Positions 59,289 to 64,000 of a stretch of 64,000 bases of DNA are shown one piece after another. The notes beneath the pieces are model-generated. The model was not told the DNA's origin, ran no database searches, and was given only the letters and a program-made list of their open reading frames with translations. Within the stretch, counting starts at the first letter, position 1; the number at the start of each line of letters is the position of its first letter. Source of the DNA: Astropecten irregularis (Eukaryota; Echinodermata; Asteroidea; Paxillosida; Astropectinidae); the NCBI GenBank assembly GCA_963971285.1, contig OZ020252.1, positions 8,531,662-8,595,661 of the forward strand. The letters are read 5' to 3'. Made by a program: the position numbers and the translations under genes.

Positions 59289-59717
59289 TCATTTTTTCTC
59301 CTCCTTCAAAGCTATGTGTACGGTTTCCACGGTTTCGGGGGGAGTTTGCGGGCTGTCTTTCTTGATTTCGGCCTTGGTCGCCATGCCGATGCCCTCCATC
59401 ATCTTTTCCAGCGTGAATGACTGGAACACGATCCGCTCGTAGGGGTGCACGCTGCCGCATTCGTACAGGCAGGCAAAGTTCAAGACGAGGGTCCCGTCGT
59501 TGCCGCGGGTCTCGTAACCGACCAGGTCCGAGTAGGCACTGGCTCCCGAGTTCAGCTGCCAGGGCCCGCTCCACGTTCGGCAGCCGTTGCGGCTCAGGCG
59601 TATGGACATGTTGACGCGGGTCTCGGTGCTGGCCGGGTTAGAGAACAGCACCCAGGTGGTGGTGTCGTACGCATCCGGTGGAATGTGGCTGGGAGCGTGG
59701 AAACCTAAGATGCTTGC
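59289..59717 (-). CDS. Sialidase terminal exon
   Basis: A 143-codon exon including TGA (142 residues), after acceptor ctttaaag. It reads ASILGFHAPSHI, then TWVLFSNPASTETRVNMSIR, a clear Asp box SRNGCRTW, SGASAYSDLV with the Tyr expected in the active site, and LNFACLYECG. The sialidase core ends near YERIVFQSFTL. A 35-40-residue charged tail follows (KAEIKKDSPQTPPETVE then TVHIALKEEKK). That tail is longer than I would expect for vertebrate sialidase-1, whose C-terminus carries a short lysosomal signal. GC is much higher than in the flanks. Confidence 0.92.
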   Translation of the reverse strand, partial: ASILGFHAPSHIPPDAYDTTTWVLFSNPASTETRVNMSIRLSRNGCRTWSGPWQLNSGASAYSDLVGYETRGNDGTLVLNFACLYECGSVHPYERIVFQSFTLEKMMEGIGMATKAEIKKDSPQTPPETVETVHIALKEEKK

Positions 59718-59849
59718 CTTTAAAGAAATTAAACAAATTCGGGGGGGATGTTATATATTTGTCAGTCAATCTTAGGCTTTGGGTTTCTTATGGTATTTGA
59801 GTTGATTCTTCAGAAATGAATCCAGTGCTATGTCCAATCAGATCAGTCT

Positions 59850-60115
59850 GAGTCCGAGTCCGAGTCCGAGTCCGAGTCCGAGTCCGAGTCCGAGTCCGAG
59901 TCCGAGTCCGAGTCCGAGTCCGAGTCCGAGTCCGAGTCCGAGTCCGAGTCCGAGTCCGAGTCCGAGTCCGAGTCCGAGTCCGAGTCCGAGTCCGAGTCCG
60001 AGTCCGAATCCGAGTCCGAATCCGAGTCCGAATCCGAGTCCGAATCCGAGTCCGAATCCGAGTCCACCCGAGTCCGAGACTGACTCAGAGTCAACACATC
60101 CAACTCCGAGTCCTT
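59850..60115. repeat. GAGTCC hexanucleotide array
   Basis: About 36 near-perfect GAGTCC units from 59850 to about 60066, with GAATCC alternating with GAGTCC over the last 60 bases and degenerate units to about 60115. It lies in the last intron of the sialidase gene. It gives a fake SPSPSP frame on plus and an SDSDSD frame on minus. Confidence 0.97.
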
Positions 60116-60699
60116 TCTGGACTCTAGTCTTGCAGCACTGAATGGATCCCTAATACATTATCCAGCTTATGGCTCCTCTACAGCCATCTTCATGGTGAAT
60201 GGAGATGGCCTACAGAATGCTAGCTTGGATATCAAGTCAGCATCCAATTCTTTACCAGATCAAAAACCAGAAAACCCGATACAAGATTAGCTACTACCTT
60301 ATCATTCATGCTTCCAACATGATCAGGGGTCAATTTCATGAAGCAGCTTAAATGCGTCTCTGCGTACTACCGCACAAAAACCTAGGTAAAGCTCTCAAAC
60401 GTATTTTACAAGTTTGCTCGCAAGTGAATGGTGATAATAATAATAATATAATAATAATTTGGGAGGCTAATCATCCATACTGGCAGCTGGGTTGCTGAAT
60501 TGTGAAGGATGCGGCTACAACGTCATTGAGTTGACAGCCGCGCCCTTGGCTGCCAGCCACATCAACCCATATAATGATCACGGAGCACAGCCTGAGATCG
60601 AAAGTGTTTGATTTTTGTGGAGGAAGGAAAACTGGAGAATCGGGATAAAAACCCTCGTAGCACAGGAGAGAACCAACATATAACTCTACTCACATATTG

Positions 60700-60780
60700 A
60701 CCCAAGCCGGGATCGAACCCAGGCCACATTGGTGAGAAACATTAGTGCCTAACGCACTTGCCACCTACATGTATATGCCC
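60700..60780 (-). repeat. tRNA-like SINE fragment (family C)
   Basis: Minus strand shows GCCTGGGTTCGATCCCGGC as a T-arm and AAGTGCGTTAGGC as an A-box region. A different head from families A and B. Confidence 0.55.
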
Positions 60781-60895
60781 CTTAAATTTGCCATGTATCA
60801 TTGCATTGTGGACTTCAGTTCAAACATTCTCTGTTGGCGACTTCAAAATGCTCCTCCTGAGCTTAATCCAACATTATGATATGAAATCATCAAAT

Positions 60896-61335
60896 AACCA
60901 CAAGGGAAACTGACTGAATTTTTAAAGTCATTGAAAAGTGAACAAAGAAAAGTTGACTGGAGCAGGATTCGAACTGGCAACCTCCTGAATACCCTACAGA
61001 CACTCTACCAACTGAGCCATCCAGCTGTTGGTAGTGACCCCAATAGTCAATTGTTCCGGCAGTCAGAAGCCATGAAACCACATACACACCACCATACCCC
61101 AGGGATCCTTTCAATGATACACGCAGTAATGCTGCAACCTGGGAACGGTACATGGGGGATCACTCAAAGAGGATGCGGCAAAGAGGATGGCTTCTGACTG
61201 CCGGAACAGAGATAGTTGACTATTGGGGTCACCACCAACGTAGGGCTGGATGGCTCAGTTGGTAGAGCGCCTTTACAGCATTCAGGAGGTTGCCGGTTCG
61301 AATCCCGCTCCAGTAAATTTTTCTTTGTTCACTTT
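60896..61335. repeat. tRNA-derived SINE (family B), inverted pair
   Basis: A reverse copy (60930-61030) and a forward copy (61240-61320) face away across a middle segment whose arms also pair (GGCAGTCAGAAGCCAT against ATGGCTTCTGACTGCC). Lies in the sialidase intron. Confidence 0.82.
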
Positions 61336-61526
61336 GCAATGATTATGAAATGAAAATGGATTCTGTTATCAAGAACGGAATCATGTACAGTACTCTAGCT
61401 TTGATAGTGGATGACCCTGACGTCATGCTGACCATTCCGCAATGGAGAATATACTTCGAAGTGTCTACATGGAATTACGTGAAAGGTCAGGGGCTAGCTA
61501 GTGACCACAACAACTGACTACTTTAC

Positions 61527-61718
61527 CTGGCAACCACCAAAGTTTCGGACTGAAGGAATCCACTTGGTGAGTGTGTGGCCAGGCTCAGGAAGATGAGTAG
61601 CCAGCTCCCCGGGATTGAAGGACATGCAACCATCTAGGCTGAAGGCTTGTTGCCGTGGGCACTGACCCCCTAGGGTTCTACTGTTGATGTAGGTTCTACC
61701 ATCGTTGAATTCGACCAC
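61527..61718 (-). CDS. Sialidase internal exon
   Basis: A 192-nt exon from acceptor tctttgcag to donor CCAG|gtaaag (64 codons). It begins VVEFNDGRTYINSRT, matching the sialidase VVEL.DGR.YINSR strand, and continues QQAFSLDGCMSF, a degenerate Asp box (S-x-D-G-x-x-F). It ends SVRNFGGCQ, the conserved GCQ that precedes the SI/SV strand encoded by the next exon. Confidence 0.88.
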
Positions 61719-61849
61719 CTGCAAAGAAAAGCCAATACCCAAATGAAGAGAGAATTAAGAGGAGTGTTGAAACTGAAGACTTAAGTGGCTCGGCATTTGC
61801 AGAAAATGCAATAAAAAATTTCTTTAAATTCTTGAATTTCCTCTCTCAA

Positions 61850-62207
61850 TTAAAAGTAGTATCATACTTTGCCACTATACCAAAACAGAAATCTTCAAAG
61901 ATTTACCTATAACTTACAGGGTATAAAGATAGTGATGGTAAGAACACACCGTCAAAATGCTGTATTTATTCATAAAAAAAAGAGTAAAATCAGTTGTCCC
62001 CAAATAGTTTTGATGCTCAGGGAGATCAAAACTCCTGTGAGAAGATTTTGAAATATCATGAGCGTTTTTCACTGTTTTCTTAAAAATTAGGCATCATATG
62101 GGACTGGAAATTTCACAGCCTACTGTTAATGTATCTTCCATGATATTTTGACCATGAACCTGCATTTCTTTGACAAAAACCAAAATATGATACACTATTA
62201 CCTTTAA
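61850..62207 (-). mobile_element. TTAA family 1 copy beside the sialidase exon
   Basis: A diverged copy in reverse orientation, TTAA at both ends, about 130 bases upstream of the sialidase internal exon and so probably in the next intron. Confidence 0.78.
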
Positions 62208-62209
62208 GG

Positions 62210-63220
62210 TAATAAGGTATAGACTAGGAATTATCCAACACTGTGCTAGTATATCCTTATGACACACAGTTTTAAAGGTTTAGTGTAATCAAATTTGGAG
62301 AAAGGGGTGAAAGTGCTTTAGAATTATTGCTTAATACATAAATACTCATTATATGGATTTACATTTCTATGCAAGTGCTTACTTTTGACCCAAAAGTTAC
62401 AAAATCAGTACATGTACAGGTGTATGCTCCATCCTCCAAAAAAGTCCCCCTTGGAAGAGATCCATGTAACAATAGAGTGAGACGTCACCTACAGAACTAG
62501 TATTATAGGCTCGCACCACAGTATACTGCTTGGCGTCCTGCATGTGACGTAAGCAAGGTTTTCGGTCGCAAAAAGTGGGGTGCTAAATCATGGGTCTAAA
62601 ATACCTCCTTTTTCTATGTACAATATTTTTTAGCACAAACAATGATAGACAGGTTGAGTTTTATAACAATACAGATGTATTTAACTTCATATGAATGTTG
62701 ATTACAGTAAACCTTTAAATCCTAATCTCCCACTGCTTTTCTGCCAGTATCCTTCCTGAATCCACTCAAACACTTTAATGCTGGTTGCTGGGCCCAGCCA
62801 CTGAAAAGCCAGGCCAGGTCTAGGCTTTGCCTGGGGTCTTGGTCTTCAATAATCACTGGGACCAACCCATCAATTTCAATCCCCTGCTGCGTCCTGGATC
62901 ATAGTTGGAAGTAACCTGATTGAAAGATTGAGTCCACATTGATCATGGACAGTTTCTAGAAGCCAAGATTGAACTTTTTTCAGCAGCTCTATTATATTCC
63001 GAACCATTACTGACAAGAGGCAAATTTCTCAGGACCAAAGGTCTTGGCCAAGCCATGCTAGATTATTGACTGGGCCTGACCAGAGTTTAAAGTTTCTCTC
63101 CCTTACAACACCTCTCAATGGTAATTTTGAAACCCCCCCCCCCCCCCAAAAAAAATTAATAAATAAAAGATTATAATTGCTCCAGTCACCACTGGTTAAT
63201 TATGTACACATATTTTGTCA
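62210..63220. other. Probable sialidase intron or upstream DNA
   Basis: No sialidase motif could be read on the minus strand. A loose inverted pair (TGGGCCCAGCC near 62790 and GGCCAAGCC near 63046) and a C-run at 63127 are present. Confidence 0.4.
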
Positions 63221-63221
63221 T

Positions 63222-63604
63222 TTAAAGGTACAATACATGATTGGTAAAGGTCACAGAACTGCACTCATACTTTGTCTGATCAAACATGTACATGAAATAA
63301 TAAACCTGTGAATATTTGAGCTCAATCGGACATCTGAGTCACGAGAAAATAGCGAAAAACCCAACTCGATTTTTCTTATAAAACATGAAGAATAGTTTAC
63401 TTTATGTTTGTTCCAAAAATCGTTCGGACGAACAATCTTTGGAAAAGACACTAAATCTTGATTTGCTTGAAAAACCTAGCATCTGATGAACCAAGATTTC
63501 CCATGGTGACTGTTTGCACTGTTTATGAACTGTTGAGTCCATTTCTGTCTCAAACTCAATAATTAGTTTTTGGAGGCCTTGCAAATCCTATATGCTCCTT
63601 TTAA
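63222..63604 (+). mobile_element. TTAA family 2, internally deleted copy
   Basis: TTAA flanks, left end AGGTACAATACATGATTGG and right end GGCCTTGCAAATCC. It lacks the central block that is shared with family 1. Confidence 0.82.
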
Positions 63605-64000
63605 TTATTATAATTCCGATTAAGAATTAAACAAACTTACAAGTATGATGTTTAAAACCAACTCATGGACAACCCGTTTATCAAACTTCTACCACAAATT
63701 TTGGACGTTAGACCAATAAATTTACTGTTAGAAAACTCCCACATTGTTACGCGAAATTTTGGTGAACGTCCATGTTGAAAAAAGGGCAGTTATTTTGTCG
63801 GATCGCAAAAAACGCAGATGATTTGTATCATCACCATGACATCTCATTGTGTCCTCTTTCATATTCTTTTCTTAACCCTGATGTCACTTATAATATATAA
63901 AATCGATTTTTTTTTATTTTTTTTTTCATCATGAACTGCATTCAGCCAAGGTCTGCAATTAATTGGCAACTCTGCCCAAGCTGAGACACGTGTTAAAATC

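Larger units (their letters stand above)
59289..61718 (-). other. Exo-alpha-sialidase gene, 3' part
   Basis: Two minus-strand exons join phase 0 to 0 across a 1.8-kb intron to give the C-terminal 206 residues of a six-bladed propeller sialidase (GH33-like). Such enzymes remove terminal sialic acid from glycoproteins and glycolipids; animal sialidase-1 types act in lysosomes. The 5' exons, including the first active-site Arg and the FRIP-type motif, should lie right of 61720. None was recognised up to 64000, so the gene probably continues beyond the window. Confidence 0.88.

Noticed and set aside
59830..60141. SPSPSP and SDSDSD low-complexity proteins
   Set aside because: Pure products of the GAGTCC array in an intron.

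Overview
This is animal nuclear DNA: AT-rich, with spliced genes, long introns and a dense load of small non-autonomous repeats. No bacterial operon, CRISPR array, rRNA or plausible functional tRNA gene was seen. The repeats (short foldback elements ending in GGGGCCAATTTCATAGAGCTGC, TTAA-flanked elements, tRNA-derived SINEs, very frequent TACATGTAC palindromes) and the gene families suggest a marine invertebrate. A deuterostome such as an echinoderm is my best guess, by inference only.

Three genes can be supported. (1) A minus-strand gene for a seven-helix membrane protein occupies about 0.5-30.7 kb. Ten exons join in one frame (30712-30471, 24244-24190, 23484-23402, 22267-22127, 20898-20801, 6183-6042, 4292-4225, 3748-3717, 1976-1932, 619-509). 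The last ends at a donor, so the gene continues off the left edge; its N-terminus is unresolved. I do not recognise the family. (2) A plus-strand RING-CH (MARCH-type) membrane E3 ligase gene lies inside the 14.6-kb intron between exons 20801 and 6183 of gene 1. It has three exons (9960-10259, 11819-11993, 13237-13466), a perfect C4HC3 RING-CH pattern and two membrane helices. A 36/60-bp minisatellite of about 1 kb follows its stop codon, and degenerate units appear to begin within its last codons. (3) The 3' part of a minus-strand exo-alpha-sialidase gene occupies 61718-59289, in two exons, with the stop codon at 59289. Its 5' exons are not recognisable before the right edge.

The 28 kb between 30.8 and 58.8 kb holds no convincing gene. 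It contains many copies of a roughly 365-bp element with ends reading TTAAAGGTAGTATCATACTT, a related asymmetric family of up to about 520 bp, roughly 250-bp foldbacks, a 0.5-kb near-perfect hairpin element and unannotated AT-rich DNA. One insertion, in which a TTAA element sits inside a foldback copy at 47320, shows a TTAA target-site duplication directly. An hAT-like element at 8166-8551 has a perfect 8-bp target duplication. Most of the longer open frames in the window lie in these repeats.

The most notable points are the opposite-strand nested gene, the minisatellite that begins in the MARCH coding end, a tRNA B-box-like motif inside a coding exon of the seven-helix gene, and two TTAA element families that share an internal core but differ at their ends.
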